Assembly: GCA_020634575.1 (NCBI GenBank)
Contig: JACKBM010000007.1
Location: 62,001-126,000 of the forward strand
Source: Ardenticatenales bacterium
GTDB lineage: Bacteria > Chloroflexota > Anaerolineae > Promineifilales > Promineifilaceae
Direction: 5' to 3'
Length of the DNA stretch: 64,000 nucleotides
How positions within the stretch are numbered: position 1 is the stretch's first letter; each line of letters starts with the position of its first letter. The notes under the pieces were generated by a model. It was not told where the DNA came from. It made no database searches and saw only the letters and a program-made list of their open reading frames with translations. Below, in pieces: positions 44,662-54,978 of the stretch. The position numbers and the translations under genes are program-made.

Positions 44662-47058
44662 ATGTCTGAGATGAAACCAATTCCAGTCGTCCCCTTACGT
44701 GGCGGAGTCGTGTTCCCCGGCACAACGACGACTATTTTTATCGGCCGGCGGCGTTCGCTGTTGGCCGCTCGCTATGCGATGCAGCAGGATGGCGATCTGC
44801 TTATTGTCATCCAATACGAAACGTCGGTTGAGAAACCAAAGACGGAAGATCTCGTTCCGGTCGGCATTCTGGCGACCGTGAAAGATGTCCTGCGGGCGCC
44901 CCAGGCCGGCGTGCAAATGCTGGTCGAGTTGCGGGAACGGGTCCAGTTTGATGGGCTCACCGATACCGATCCCCATCTGTTCGGCACCTACAGCCCGCTG
45001 CCTGCAGCGGAAGAACAGTTTGATCCCCATCTGACCGCCGAAACCATTGCCTACCTCGAAAAGTATGGCGAGATGATGGGTGAAGTGAACCAGCAGGTCG
45101 CCGCCAATCTACGGGGCAAAAACAGCTCCGGCGAACTCGCCGACTACATTGCCGGCCTGCTCAACATCCCCTTCGCCACTGAAGTGGAGCTGCTGCAGGA
45201 AGCCGATGGTGGCCAGCGACTGCAGATGATCCGCGATTACCTCGTCCGCGAGGTCCAGATTGCCGAGGTCCGTAGCAAAATCGAGAAAGATGCCCGCGAA
45301 GGCGCCGAACAGGCCCAGCGCGAATACATGCTGCGCGAGCAGATGAAAGCCATTCGCAAAGAGCTGGGTGACGACAGCGAAAGCGTTGTCGACCAGCTGC
45401 GCGAGAAAATCGAGCAGGCCGGGATGCCGGAAAAGGTCGAGGAGCGCGCCCTGGTTGAACTGGGCCGCCTGGAACAGCAAGGCAGCCATTCCGCTGAAGC
45501 CAGCGTCCTGCGTACCTACCTGGAATGGCTGGTTGAACTGCCCTGGAACGTCCTCAGCGAGGACAACCTGGATGTCAAGCATGTCCGGCAGATCCTGGAC
45601 GAGGACCATTTTGGTCTGGAAGATGTCAAGGATCGCATCGTCGAATATGTGGCCGTGCGCAAGCTGGCCGGCAGCAAAATGAAAGGCGCCATCATCAATC
45701 TGAATGGCCCGCCAGGGGTTGGTAAAACCTCCATCGCCACCTCCGTGGCCCGCGCCATGGGGCGGGAGATGGTGCGCATCAGCCTGGGCGGCGTGCGCGA
45801 TGAAGCTGAGATTCGCGGCCATCGCCGCACCTACATCGGCGCCATCCCCGGCCGCTTAATCCGCGCCCTGCGCGATGCCGGCACGCGCAACCCGGTCATC
45901 GTCCTGGACGAGATCGACAAGGTCGGCGCTGACTGGCGCGGCGACCCGAGTTCCGCCCTGCTGGAAGTGCTGGACCCGGAACAGAATTCAACGTTTACGG
46001 ACCATTACCTGGAGGTCCCGTTTGACCTGAGCGAAGTGATCTTCATCACCACCTCCAACAGCATCAGCACCATCCCGGCGCCGCTGTTTGACCGGATGGA
46101 GACGATCACCATGCCCGGGTATATCGAAGAAGAGAAGATCGCCATCGCCCGCGATTACCTGATCCCCAAGCAACTGGGCAATCACGGTATCGCCGACGTC
46201 GACCTGGCGATTACGCCCGCCGCGCTCCAGACCCTGGTGCGTCATTACACCTACGAAGCCGGCGTGCGCCAGCTGGAACGGACTATCGGCACCGTGGCCC
46301 GCAAAATCGCCGTCAAGGTGGCGGGTGGTGAAACCGGTCCGTTCAACGTGACCGAAGATGAAGTCCACGATTTCCTAGGGCCGGAGAAATTCACCTTCGG
46401 CAGCAAGGAAGAGAAGGATGAAGTCGGCGTGGTCACCGGCCTGGCGGTCAGCGGCTACGGTGGCGATGTGCTCTCCATCGAAGTCAGCCTGAGCGAAGGT
46501 AAGGGCAAGATTACCCTGACCGGCAGCCTCGGCGACGTCATGCGTGAGTCGGCCCAGGCCGCGTTGACTTATGCCCGGGCCCATGCTCGGGAGCTGGACC
46601 TCGATCCGGCCATGTTTGACCAGACCGACATCCACATTCACGTCCCGGCCGGGGCGACGCCCAAGGATGGGCCAAGTGCCGGCATCGGTATGGCGACGGC
46701 GATTATCTCGGCCTTTACGAACCGGCCGGTCCGCCGCGACATCGCCATGACCGGCGAAGTGACCCTGCGCGGCAAGGTCCTGGCTATCGGCGGCCTCAAG
46801 GCCAAAACGATCGCCGCCCACCGCGCCGGCATCCGCACCGTCATCCTCCCGGCCGATAACGCCAAGGATATTCCGGAGCTGCCGGACAGCATCCGCGCCG
46901 AGCTGGAACTGCTGCCCGTCCGTCGCCTGGAAGAGGTGCTTGACGCCGCCCTGCTCGGCAATGAGCCCCGGGCCCGCGACAAAAAAGACGACCCCGTCAT
47001 CGTCGCCCCCATCCCCGTCAAGAGCGGCGACACGCCGGTATTGGCTGACAAAGAATAA
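44662..47058 (+). CDS. lon: Endopeptidase La (Lon protease)
   Basis: The 798-residue protein has the standard Lon layout. The N-terminal domain begins PIPVVPLRGGVVFPGTTTT. A helical segment contains QREYMLREQMKAIRKELGDD. The AAA+ module has Walker A NGPPGVGKTSIA, Walker B NPVIVLDEIDK and a pore-loop region. The protease domain carries the catalytic Ser in TPKDGPSAGIGMATAI and Lys in GGLKAKTIAAHRAGI. It degrades misfolded and regulatory proteins with ATP. Two starts are plausible: 44638 after GAGG, and 44662 after GGGAG; the latter puts MSEMKPIPVV at the N-terminus. A hairpin terminator follows the stop. Confidence 0.96.
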   Translation: MSEMKPIPVVPLRGGVVFPGTTTTIFIGRRRSLLAARYAMQQDGDLLIVIQYETSVEKPKTEDLVPVGILATVKDVLRAPQAGVQMLVELRERVQFDGLTDTDPHLFGTYSPLPAAEEQFDPHLTAETIAYLEKYGEMMGEVNQQVAANLRGKNSSGELADYIAGLLNIPFATEVELLQEADGGQRLQMIRDYLVREVQIAEVRSKIEKDAREGAEQAQREYMLREQMKAIRKELGDDSESVVDQLREKIEQAGMPEKVEERALVELGRLEQQGSHSAEASVLRTYLEWLVELPWNVLSEDNLDVKHVRQILDEDHFGLEDVKDRIVEYVAVRKLAGSKMKGAIINLNGPPGVGKTSIATSVARAMGREMVRISLGGVRDEAEIRGHRRTYIGAIPGRLIRALRDAGTRNPVIVLDEIDKVGADWRGDPSSALLEVLDPEQNSTFTDHYLEVPFDLSEVIFITTSNSISTIPAPLFDRMETITMPGYIEEEKIAIARDYLIPKQLGNHGIADVDLAITPAALQTLVRHYTYEAGVRQLERTIGTVARKIAVKVAGGETGPFNVTEDEVHDFLGPEKFTFGSKEEKDEVGVVTGLAVSGYGGDVLSIEVSLSEGKGKITLTGSLGDVMRESAQAALTYARAHARELDLDPAMFDQTDIHIHVPAGATPKDGPSAGIGMATAIISAFTNRPVRRDIAMTGEVTLRGKVLAIGGLKAKTIAAHRAGIRTVILPADNAKDIPELPDSIRAELELLPVRRLEEVLDAALLGNEPRARDKKDDPVIVAPIPVKSGDTPVLADKE

Positions 47059-47067
47059 ATCGCAGTC

Positions 47068-47113
47068 AGGACCCCGTAGAGGCGCGCCAGCGGCGACGTC
47101 TCTACGGGGTCCT
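47068..47113 (+). terminator. Hairpin terminator after lon
   Basis: AGGACCCCGTAGAG (47068-47081) pairs perfectly with CTCTACGGGGTCCT (47100-47113) across an 18-base loop. The following GCCCTTTCCCCCATTTT is only moderately T-rich. Confidence 0.7.
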
Positions 47114-47338
47114 GCCCTTTCCCCCATTTTCGGCTAAAATTCACATTATGTTTATATGATGGGTTGCCCAGGTTACAGCCGTACGGTTGAGCACCTCTAA
47201 ACTGGGGTCTCAGAAACCTTTTAGCTTTTCAGAACGCATTTGTAAGGGTTTCAGTGTATAACTTACGGGTTGACCCAAAACTGAGATGAATTCCTGGCCG
47301 GCCGGTGCGGGTGCCCCCGGTCGCCAGATAGCCGATTT

Positions 47339-50300
47339 ATGATGCGTGCAACTGACGACGCGCCGCCGACGCCGTCGCGCCGAAAAGAGAATTGGGAACT
47401 GGTTGGGCTGGTCGCCCTCGTCTTGATCCTGGGGCTGGCCGCCTGGTTTCGCTTCAGCGGCATCCGCTGGGATGCTGATACCCACATCCACCCGGATGAA
47501 CGGTTCCTGACGGAAACCACCAGTCTCCTGCAGACCACAACCAACCCCCTGACCTATCTCCGCTCGTCGGAGTCGCCGTTGAGCCCGTATAACGTCAATA
47601 AGACCTTCTACGTCTACGGCAACTTCCCCATGACGGTTGTTCGTTACCTCGCCGAGGGCGTAGCCAACTGGTGTGAGGGGTCAGCTGACGGCTGCGCCTA
47701 CCTTTACACCGATTACACCGGCATCCACATCGTCGGCCGGGCGATGTCGGCGACGCTGGATCTGATCTCGGTGCTGTTTATTTTCCTGGTCGGCGCCCGG
47801 CTGTACAACTGGCGGGTCGGGTTGCTGGCCGCGCTATTGATGGCGCTGGCGGTGATGCCCATCCAGCAATCCCATTTCTACACCATGGACAACTGGGCCG
47901 CCGGCCTGACCACGGTGACGATGTATGCCGCCGTACGGGCCAGCGAGGATGGGCGCAAGTTGCGCTGGTGGGCGATTTTTGGCCTGACGTTGGGGCTGAC
48001 GATGGCCTCACGCATCAATGTGGCGCCTTTGGGCTTGATGGCCGGAGTGGCCGGTTTGATCTGGCTGGCGCGGCGAGTAAAAAGCTGGCAGGAATTGTGG
48101 ACACCGGCCGGTTTCCAACTCCTCCAACGGGTCATCGTCGGCGGCGTCCTGGCCGCCCTGGTCACCATCCTCACCTTCCGCCTGGCCCAACCCTACGCCT
48201 TTGCCGACAGCACCCTGTACCGCGAAGCCTACATCCAAGAATTTGGCCGCGAACCGGGCCCGCTTCGCGAGCTGATCGGCGGCCTGATCGGCTTCAACCC
48301 GCAGTTTCTCTCGAATATGGATGAGATCCAGCGGCTGCAAAGCCCGGAGGCTTCGTTCCCGCCCGCCCTGCAATGGACCGACCGGGACGCCATCATTTTC
48401 CCCCTCGTCAACATGGTCCTCTACGGCATGGGGATCACAGCCGCCATCGCCGCCTGGATTGGCTTTTTCTGGGCGCTGAGCCGGATTCTCAAGCAAAAGC
48501 CGGACTGGCTGGCCCATCTGCTGCCGGTTGCCTGGGTTGGTCTCTATTTTCTATTTATGGGCACCCGCTGGGTCAAGTCGATCCGCTATTTCCTGCCCAT
48601 TTACCCGTTCCTCTTTTTGCTGGCCGGCTGGGCCATCTGGATGGTCTGGCAGTGGGCCGGCGCCCGTATGAGCCGGCGACTGCTGGCCACGGCAACCACG
48701 CTGGTCGTCGTGGTGCCCAGTTTCGTCTGGGCCCTCGCCTTCGTCCAGATCTACCATGAGCCCATCACCCGGGTCGCTGCCTCGGACTGGATGCTGGAAT
48801 ATGTCGACAGCGGCGCCACCCTGTTCTACGAATTGGACGGCGAGGCGCGCCAGGTTCAGCTGCCCATCCGCAAAGCCACCCTCGAAGTGGGCCTGACACC
48901 GCTCTTCGTCGATTTTGCCCTGCCGGAGGGCGGCACCATCACCGGCATCCGCTTCAACTATCTTTCTGACAGCGGCATCAACCAGGAAAACAAGACCCTG
49001 GAGCTCAATTTTGCCTCCGGGGATATCAATAATCGGCAGCTTGTCACCTTCAACCTGACTGAAGAGCGGCAAGATGTGACGTTCGCCGTCACGCCATTTG
49101 CTCTGGCGCCAGGCCAATCGGTCCAGTTCCAGGCCCGCCTCATCGAGGGCACGGGCGTTCTCGTCGATACCAGCGTCATCGCCGTCGAGCATTGGGATGA
49201 TGCCATGCCGGTGCGCTACAAGGGCATTGACCCCTACGGGCGCTACTACTACGGTCTTTCCGAGGGTCAGATCCCGGTCACTATCCCGGACGACCTGGCC
49301 AAACAGGCCAACATGCTGCGCTGGCTGGATGAGATGGATTACATGGTCATCAGCAGCAGCAAATTTATCTGGTCACTACCCCGGCTGCCGCTGACTTTCC
49401 CGATGATGAACCGCTTTTATGATGCCCTCTTCTCCGGTGAGCTGGGCTTCGAACTGGTGGGCGAGTTCCACGCCGACATCCACGCCGGGCCGCTCTACAT
49501 CAGCGACACCACCGGCCAGCTCGGTTGGGGTGAGCCGCCGGCTGTCGGTTGGCCAGCGCCAGGCGCTCTGGCGGCCGAAGAGGCGTTTTCGGTCTACGAC
49601 CATCCGCCCGTTTGGATTTTCCGCAAAACTGATGCCTACACACCCGCAGTCGGCCAGGAAATCCTCGGCAACATCGACCTGAGCCAGCAGATCACCATGA
49701 ACCCGCAGCAGGCCACCGAAGCACCCAACGGGCTGCTCCTGACCGAAGCGCAGTTTGCTGAGCAACGAGCCGGCGGCACCTTCCGTGACCTGTTCGCCGT
49801 CGATGGTCTATTTACCCAGCTGCCCGGCCTGGGCGCAGTTATCTGGTGGCTTTTTGTCATCCTGCTGGGCTGGCTGGCTTTTCCCATCTGCTTTGTCCTG
49901 TTCCGCTCGTTGCCGAGTAAGGGGTATCTGCTGGGTCGGGTGCTGGCGCTGCTGCTAGTCTCCTATTTTGCCTGGATCACAGCCAGTTTCGGGCTGCTGC
50001 CCCATTCGCGCGGCACCTTGCTGTTGGGCGTCGTGCTGATGGCCATCTTGAGCGGGTTAGCCTTTTGGCGTTATCGGACTGAGATCATCGCCTTCATTCG
50101 TGAAGAGCGCCGCTTTATCCTGACGGCGGAACTGATCGCCGTCGGGCTCTATTTCCTCTTTGTGATCATCCGGCTGGGCAACCCCGATGTGTGGGATGTG
50201 ATCTGGGGCGGCGAAAAGCCGTTTGATTTCTCCTATTTCAACGCGGTCATGAAATCGACCAGCTTCCCACCGTATCACCCCTGGTACGCGGGCGGCTACA

Positions 50301-52243
50301 TCAACTATTACTATTACGGCTACGTCTACGTCGGCGCCATCACCAAACTGCTGGGCGTCCTGCCGGCCGTCGCCTACAACCTGATCCTGCCGATGCTGTT
50401 CAGCTTTACCGGCATGGGCGCATTTAGCATTGCTTATGATTTGGTGGCGAAGTTGGGTAGGCGAGAGAAGGCGACCGGCCGGTTCACCGGCCGCTCCGTC
50501 TTCAACCAGGCTATCGCCGCCGGCGTCACCGCCATGCTCCTCTGTGTCATCCTGGGTAATCTCGGCGAGTTGGGCGTCATCTTCAACGCCTGGAACCGGG
50601 CCGGCGACCCCGTCGATACCGGCATCGCCGCCCTGGATACCCTGGCCCAAACGGTCGATGGCGCGCTCAACATGACCATCGGCGGTCAGACGGCGCCCAT
50701 CCACCCCGGCGACTGGTTCTGGACCGCCTCCCGCGCTCTCAACGCCGATCCTGGCGAAGCCGCGCCCATCACGGAATTTCCTTTCTTCACCTTTTTGTAC
50801 GGCGACCTGCACGCGCACATGATCAACATGCCGCTGATGCTGTTCGCCCTCGCCTGGGCCGTCGCCTATGCCCTCCAGGATTTCAGCCGGCCGCGCACCC
50901 AGGCTGAAATGTTACTCGTCTGGCTCATCGGCGGCCTGGCCATCGGCGTCCTGCAACCAACCAATACCTGGGATTGGCCCACCTACATGGTCATCGGCTC
51001 CCTCGCCATTTTCTACGCCAACTACCGGCAGGAAGAGGGCTTCTCGTTGCCCATGTTGGGCCGGGCCGCCTGGCAGATCGCTCTCGTGATGGGCTTTTCC
51101 AGCCTGGCTTTTCTCCCCTTCTCCGAAAATTACGCCCAGGGCTACACCAAAATCAAACTGTGGGATGGCTCCACCAGCCATCTGTCGCGTTACCTGGTCG
51201 TTTACGGCCTGTTCCTCTTTATCATTTTCACTTACCTCGTCCGCGAAGTGCGCCTCTGGGCGCGGAGCCTGACCAAAGAACGGTTGACCTCAGCCGAGCA
51301 TTTTGGCATGGCCATTGTCCTGGCGCTGGTGGGTTACGTTGGCGTGGTGCTGCTGATGGTGGTACGCGGCTACATGATCACGCCGCTGGTGTTGACGCTG
51401 GTCGTCATTGCCGGGCTACTCGGCCTGCAGAAAGCCATCGACCCGGAGCGGCGCATCGCCCTCATCCTGACATCAGCCGCCCTCTTCCTGACGCTAGCAG
51501 TGGAGATTGTGGCCATTGAGGGGGATATCGGCCGGATGAACATGGTGTTCAAGTTCTATGTCCAGGTCTGGCTGATCCTGAGCGTGGTGGCCGGGGCCGG
51601 CCTTGTCTGGGCCTGGCCCAACATCCGCGCCCGTAGCACCGTCTGGCGGCGTGGTTGGCAAATTGGCCTGGCCGCGCTGGTCTTCGTCGCTGCGCTTTAC
51701 CCGCTGCTGGCAACCAAGGCCAAGTGGGACATCCGCATGAGCAAGGATGCGCCCCACACACTCAACGGCATGGCCTTTATGCCCTACACCGAATACGGCG
51801 ACCACGGCCAGACCATTTCCCTGGATTACGATTACGAAGCGATCCTCTGGATGTACCACAATATCGATGGCTCGCCGGTTATCGCCGAAGGGCACAGCGA
51901 CAATCCCTACCGCTCCATCGGCAACCGGATCGCCATGTACACCGGTCTGCCGGCTATCGTCGGCTGGGACTGGCACCTGCGCCAGCACCGGGCCGTCCTG
52001 CCCGGCAGCCTCGTCAGCAGCCGCATTCGCGACGTCAACAACCTCTACAACACGCTGAGCATCGACGAAGCGATGGCGCTGCTGGCCAAGTATGATGTCG
52101 ACTACGTCTACACCGGGCCGCTGGAATGGGTCTATTACAATCCGGAAGGGATGCGCAAATTTGACGAGATGGTGGCCGAGGGCTACCTGGAAGAAGTGTA
52201 TCGCAATCCGGGCGTCAGCATTTATAAGGTGGTTGGGGGTTGA
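47339..52243 (+). CDS. Giant membrane protein: GT39-like half fused to DUF2298 half
   Basis: The 1634-residue protein has two membrane-embedded halves. The N-terminal half (to about residue 800) resembles family-39/PMT-type glycosyltransferases: a short N-terminal helix, then DADTHIHPDERFLTETTSLL with an acidic pair after the first helix. Several helices and a large extracytoplasmic loop domain (about residues 490-800) follow. The C-terminal half is DUF2298, with its YYY motif in GGYINYYYYGYVYVGAITKL at about residue 984 and ITEFPFFTFLYGDLHAHMIN after it. DUF2298 proteins are thought to be polyprenyl-linked-sugar glycosyltransferases, but activity is unproven. It is the first gene of a large envelope-protein operon. 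Confidence 0.9.
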   Translation: MMRATDDAPPTPSRRKENWELVGLVALVLILGLAAWFRFSGIRWDADTHIHPDERFLTETTSLLQTTTNPLTYLRSSESPLSPYNVNKTFYVYGNFPMTVVRYLAEGVANWCEGSADGCAYLYTDYTGIHIVGRAMSATLDLISVLFIFLVGARLYNWRVGLLAALLMALAVMPIQQSHFYTMDNWAAGLTTVTMYAAVRASEDGRKLRWWAIFGLTLGLTMASRINVAPLGLMAGVAGLIWLARRVKSWQELWTPAGFQLLQRVIVGGVLAALVTILTFRLAQPYAFADSTLYREAYIQEFGREPGPLRELIGGLIGFNPQFLSNMDEIQRLQSPEASFPPALQWTDRDAIIFPLVNMVLYGMGITAAIAAWIGFFWALSRILKQKPDWLAHLLPVAWVGLYFLFMGTRWVKSIRYFLPIYPFLFLLAGWAIWMVWQWAGARMSRRLLATATTLVVVVPSFVWALAFVQIYHEPITRVAASDWMLEYVDSGATLFYELDGEARQVQLPIRKATLEVGLTPLFVDFALPEGGTITGIRFNYLSDSGINQENKTLELNFASGDINNRQLVTFNLTEERQDVTFAVTPFALAPGQSVQFQARLIEGTGVLVDTSVIAVEHWDDAMPVRYKGIDPYGRYYYGLSEGQIPVTIPDDLAKQANMLRWLDEMDYMVISSSKFIWSLPRLPLTFPMMNRFYDALFSGELGFELVGEFHADIHAGPLYISDTTGQLGWGEPPAVGWPAPGALAAEEAFSVYDHPPVWIFRKTDAYTPAVGQEILGNIDLSQQITMNPQQATEAPNGLLLTEAQFAEQRAGGTFRDLFAVDGLFTQLPGLGAVIWWLFVILLGWLAFPICFVLFRSLPSKGYLLGRVLALLLVSYFAWITASFGLLPHSRGTLLLGVVLMAILSGLAFWRYRTEIIAFIREERRFILTAELIAVGLYFLFVIIRLGNPDVWDVIWGGEKPFDFSYFNAVMKSTSFPPYHPWYAGGYINYYYYGYVYVGAITKLLGVLPAVAYNLILPMLFSFTGMGAFSIAYDLVAKLGRREKATGRFTGRSVFNQAIAAGVTAMLLCVILGNLGELGVIFNAWNRAGDPVDTGIAALDTLAQTVDGALNMTIGGQTAPIHPGDWFWTASRALNADPGEAAPITEFPFFTFLYGDLHAHMINMPLMLFALAWAVAYALQDFSRPRTQAEMLLVWLIGGLAIGVLQPTNTWDWPTYMVIGSLAIFYANYRQEEGFSLPMLGRAAWQIALVMGFSSLAFLPFSENYAQGYTKIKLWDGSTSHLSRYLVVYGLFLFIIFTYLVREVRLWARSLTKERLTSAEHFGMAIVLALVGYVGVVLLMVVRGYMITPLVLTLVVIAGLLGLQKAIDPERRIALILTSAALFLTLAVEIVAIEGDIGRMNMVFKFYVQVWLILSVVAGAGLVWAWPNIRARSTVWRRGWQIGLAALVFVAALYPLLATKAKWDIRMSKDAPHTLNGMAFMPYTEYGDHGQTISLDYDYEAILWMYHNIDGSPVIAEGHSDNPYRSIGNRIAMYTGLPAIVGWDWHLRQHRAVLPGSLVSSRIRDVNNLYNTLSIDEAMALLAKYDVDYVYTGPLEWVYYNPEGMRKFDEMVAEGYLEEVYRNPGVSIYKVVGG

Positions 52244-54972
52244 TGATGGCGACTAACGGACGACGTCAGCTTTATCTGGGCGGCGCCGCCCTGGCGCTGG
52301 CGCTCCTGTTCGTGGGGCTGGCCGGGCTGATCAGCTTCGGCGAGGCGCTGGCGGCGCTGCGCTGGTGGCTGGCGCTGGTTTTGCTGGGCCTGCTGGCCGC
52401 GCCGCTCGGTCAGCAAATATTTGGCCGGCTGGCGGACAAAGGCTATGCGTTCAGCAAGATGCTAGCCTTGCTGGTAACCGGCTACCTATACTGGCTATTG
52501 GGCAGCTTTGGCTTCCTGGCCAACAACCTGGGCGGCGCTGTTTTTGCTGTGCTGCTGTTAGCGGCCCTTTCCTACTGGGCGCTACGTCGCCAGCCCGGCA
52601 GCTTCCGCGGCTGGCTCGAGACGAATTGGGACCAGGTTCTGATGACCGAACTGGTGTTTATGGCGCTGTTCTTCGGCTGGGTCCTGGTTCGTGCCCAAAA
52701 CCCATCGATAACCGCCACTGAAAAACCGATGGAATTTGCCTTCCTAAATTCCATTAGTCGCAGCCCGCAATTCCCGCCCAGCGATCCCTGGCTCTCCGGC
52801 TTTTCGATTAGCTACTACTATTTTGGCTATGTGATGACCGGGCTGGTGGCCCGCCTGGCTGCTGTCAACGAACCGATCGCCTTTAACCTGGCGGTGGCCT
52901 GGTTATTTGCCGGCACCGGCACCGGCGCATTTGGCCTGGTGCACAACCTGCTCCGACCTGCCGGGCGCCAACAAGCCCGCCGTTTGGCCGGCGCCCTGGC
53001 GCTCCTCGCGGCGATCGCCATCCCCCTGGCCGGCAACCTGGAAATCCTGCTGGAAGTGGCCCATGCCAACGGCGTCGGCTCGGCTGAGACCTGGGCCTGG
53101 CTGGACATAGAAGACATCAACGGGCCGCCGCCAGATCAGACGACCGAGCGCCCTGCCCGCTACGAAACCAGCGCCTGGTGGTGGTGGCGTGCGTCTCGCG
53201 TCATCAACGAATATACACTTAGCGGCGAGCTATCTGAAAAGCCTATCGCCGAGTTCCCTGCCTTTAGTTTTGTCCTGGGCGATTTGCATCCCCACGTTTT
53301 GGCTCTGCCATTCGCTCTGATGACGTTGGCCCTGTCGCTGAACTGGTGGCTGCGGCCCGGCTTGCCGGCGGCGTGGCGTGAAGAAGAGGTTGAGGTAGAT
53401 AATGATGAGGATGAAGAAGGTCCGGTTACGGCACCGGCCGGTCTCCTCACCACCATCGGCGCGACCATCAACGCCCGCCTGCAACATATCGGTTACGCCG
53501 AGTTCTTCTTCAGCGCCCTGATCATTGGCGGCCTCTCCTTCCTCAACACCTGGGACGTCTTCATTCACCTGTTCGTCCTGATCGTCGCCTACAGCCTGGC
53601 CCTCTGGCGTGAAAGCAGCCATGGTGAGCGCGACATGGCCATCCTGCCGCAGACCATCCTGATGTTTTTCCTGCTGCTGGTGCCGGCTTTCCTGCTCTAC
53701 CTGCCCTTTTACCTCGGCTTCCGCTCCCAGGCCGGTGCGCCCTACCTGCTGCCGATGTTGATGCAGCCCACCCGGCTGGTCCAGTTCCTGGTCATTTTTG
53801 GGATGCCGTTGCTGCCCATCACGGCGCTGTTATTCAGCCTGGCGCCCAGACTCAGTGGCCGGCAATGGCGTTATGGCCTATTCAGCGCGCTTGGCCTCAT
53901 TCTCCTGCTGCTGGTCTTGATGCTTTTCTTTGGCTTGCTTGTGGCGGCCTCGCCCGAGGGTTCCGGCCGGGTCATGAACCTGGCCAATGAGCTAGACATC
54001 CCCCTGGCCGATTACCCCAGCAGCAGTATGGGCGCCGGTCTGGGCTGGGGCCTGAGCGCCATCGGTGCGCTGGCCGGCCCCGTGTTGGCGGCCCGGTTTG
54101 CTTCACCCTGGCTGACGCTGCTCCTCGCTGGCCTCCTGGCCCTGGTCGTGGCCTGGCTGGCTTACCGTTACCAGCCCATCAGCCCGGAAAACGCCCGCGC
54201 TCGCCTGGCTGATCCGATGTTGCCGTTCGCCCTCATCCTGATCCTGACCGGCCTGCTGCTCACGCTGGGGCCGGAGTATCTTTACCTGCGGGATAATTTT
54301 GGCGTCCGGCTCAACACCATTTTCAAGTTTTATTACCAGGCCTGGGTTTGCCTGGGTATCGGGGCGATTTTTGCTTTGCATTACCTGTTGCGGGAGGTGC
54401 GACCGGCCGGTATCGCCGTCGGCGCCGTCTATCTGGCCCTCTTTGCCGGCGTGTTGCTCTTCCCTTACTATGCCGTACAATCGCGCGGCATGGAGTATCG
54501 GGGTCCGCAGACGGCCGTCAGCCGCCGCCCCCCCACCCTGGACGGCACACTCTACATCAGCCACTTTAACGCCGACGAATATGCCGCCATTCAATGGTTC
54601 CGGGAAAATGTCAGCGGCCAGCCCGTAGTCCTGGAAGCGATTGGCGGCCAATACAGTGGCTACGCCCGCGTGTCGGCCAACACCGGCTTGCCTACCCTGT
54701 TGGGCTGGGCCGGCCATGAATATCAATGGCGTGGGGCGACGCCAGAACCAGCCGCTCGCGAGAGCGCCGTGAACCAGATCTACAATGATCTTGACTGGAG
54801 CGGCGCCGTCATCAATGCCCTGAATCAGTACGACGTGCAATATATCTACGTCGGCCCGCTGGAGCGGCAAAATTACAATCCAGCCGGTCTGGAGAAATTT
54901 GCCAATAATCTGCCAGTCGTCTATCAGAACAACTCTGTCACGGTCTACCAGTGGCAGCCGGTGGGTAACTAA
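52243..54972 (+). CDS. DUF2298 (YYY) membrane protein
   Basis: The 909-residue protein has about twenty hydrophobic helices. It carries the YYY signature in GFSISYYYFGYVMTGLVARL (about residue 186), FPAFSFVLGDLHPHVLALPF and NFGVRLNTIFKFYYQAWVCL, all typical of DUF2298. It ends in a soluble domain with LGWAGHEYQWRGATPEPAAR. It is a paralogue of the C-terminal half of the preceding protein; the ATG overlaps that gene's stop (TGATG). An ATG one codon later is also possible. A sugar-transfer role across the membrane is inferred from the fold and its GT39-like neighbours. Confidence 0.9.
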   Translation: MMATNGRRQLYLGGAALALALLFVGLAGLISFGEALAALRWWLALVLLGLLAAPLGQQIFGRLADKGYAFSKMLALLVTGYLYWLLGSFGFLANNLGGAVFAVLLLAALSYWALRRQPGSFRGWLETNWDQVLMTELVFMALFFGWVLVRAQNPSITATEKPMEFAFLNSISRSPQFPPSDPWLSGFSISYYYFGYVMTGLVARLAAVNEPIAFNLAVAWLFAGTGTGAFGLVHNLLRPAGRQQARRLAGALALLAAIAIPLAGNLEILLEVAHANGVGSAETWAWLDIEDINGPPPDQTTERPARYETSAWWWWRASRVINEYTLSGELSEKPIAEFPAFSFVLGDLHPHVLALPFALMTLALSLNWWLRPGLPAAWREEEVEVDNDEDEEGPVTAPAGLLTTIGATINARLQHIGYAEFFFSALIIGGLSFLNTWDVFIHLFVLIVAYSLALWRESSHGERDMAILPQTILMFFLLLVPAFLLYLPFYLGFRSQAGAPYLLPMLMQPTRLVQFLVIFGMPLLPITALLFSLAPRLSGRQWRYGLFSALGLILLLLVLMLFFGLLVAASPEGSGRVMNLANELDIPLADYPSSSMGAGLGWGLSAIGALAGPVLAARFASPWLTLLLAGLLALVVAWLAYRYQPISPENARARLADPMLPFALILILTGLLLTLGPEYLYLRDNFGVRLNTIFKFYYQAWVCLGIGAIFALHYLLREVRPAGIAVGAVYLALFAGVLLFPYYAVQSRGMEYRGPQTAVSRRPPTLDGTLYISHFNADEYAAIQWFRENVSGQPVVLEAIGGQYSGYARVSANTGLPTLLGWAGHEYQWRGATPEPAARESAVNQIYNDLDWSGAVINALNQYDVQYIYVGPLERQNYNPAGLEKFANNLPVVYQNNSVTVYQWQPVGN

Positions 54973-54978
54973 AGCAAC

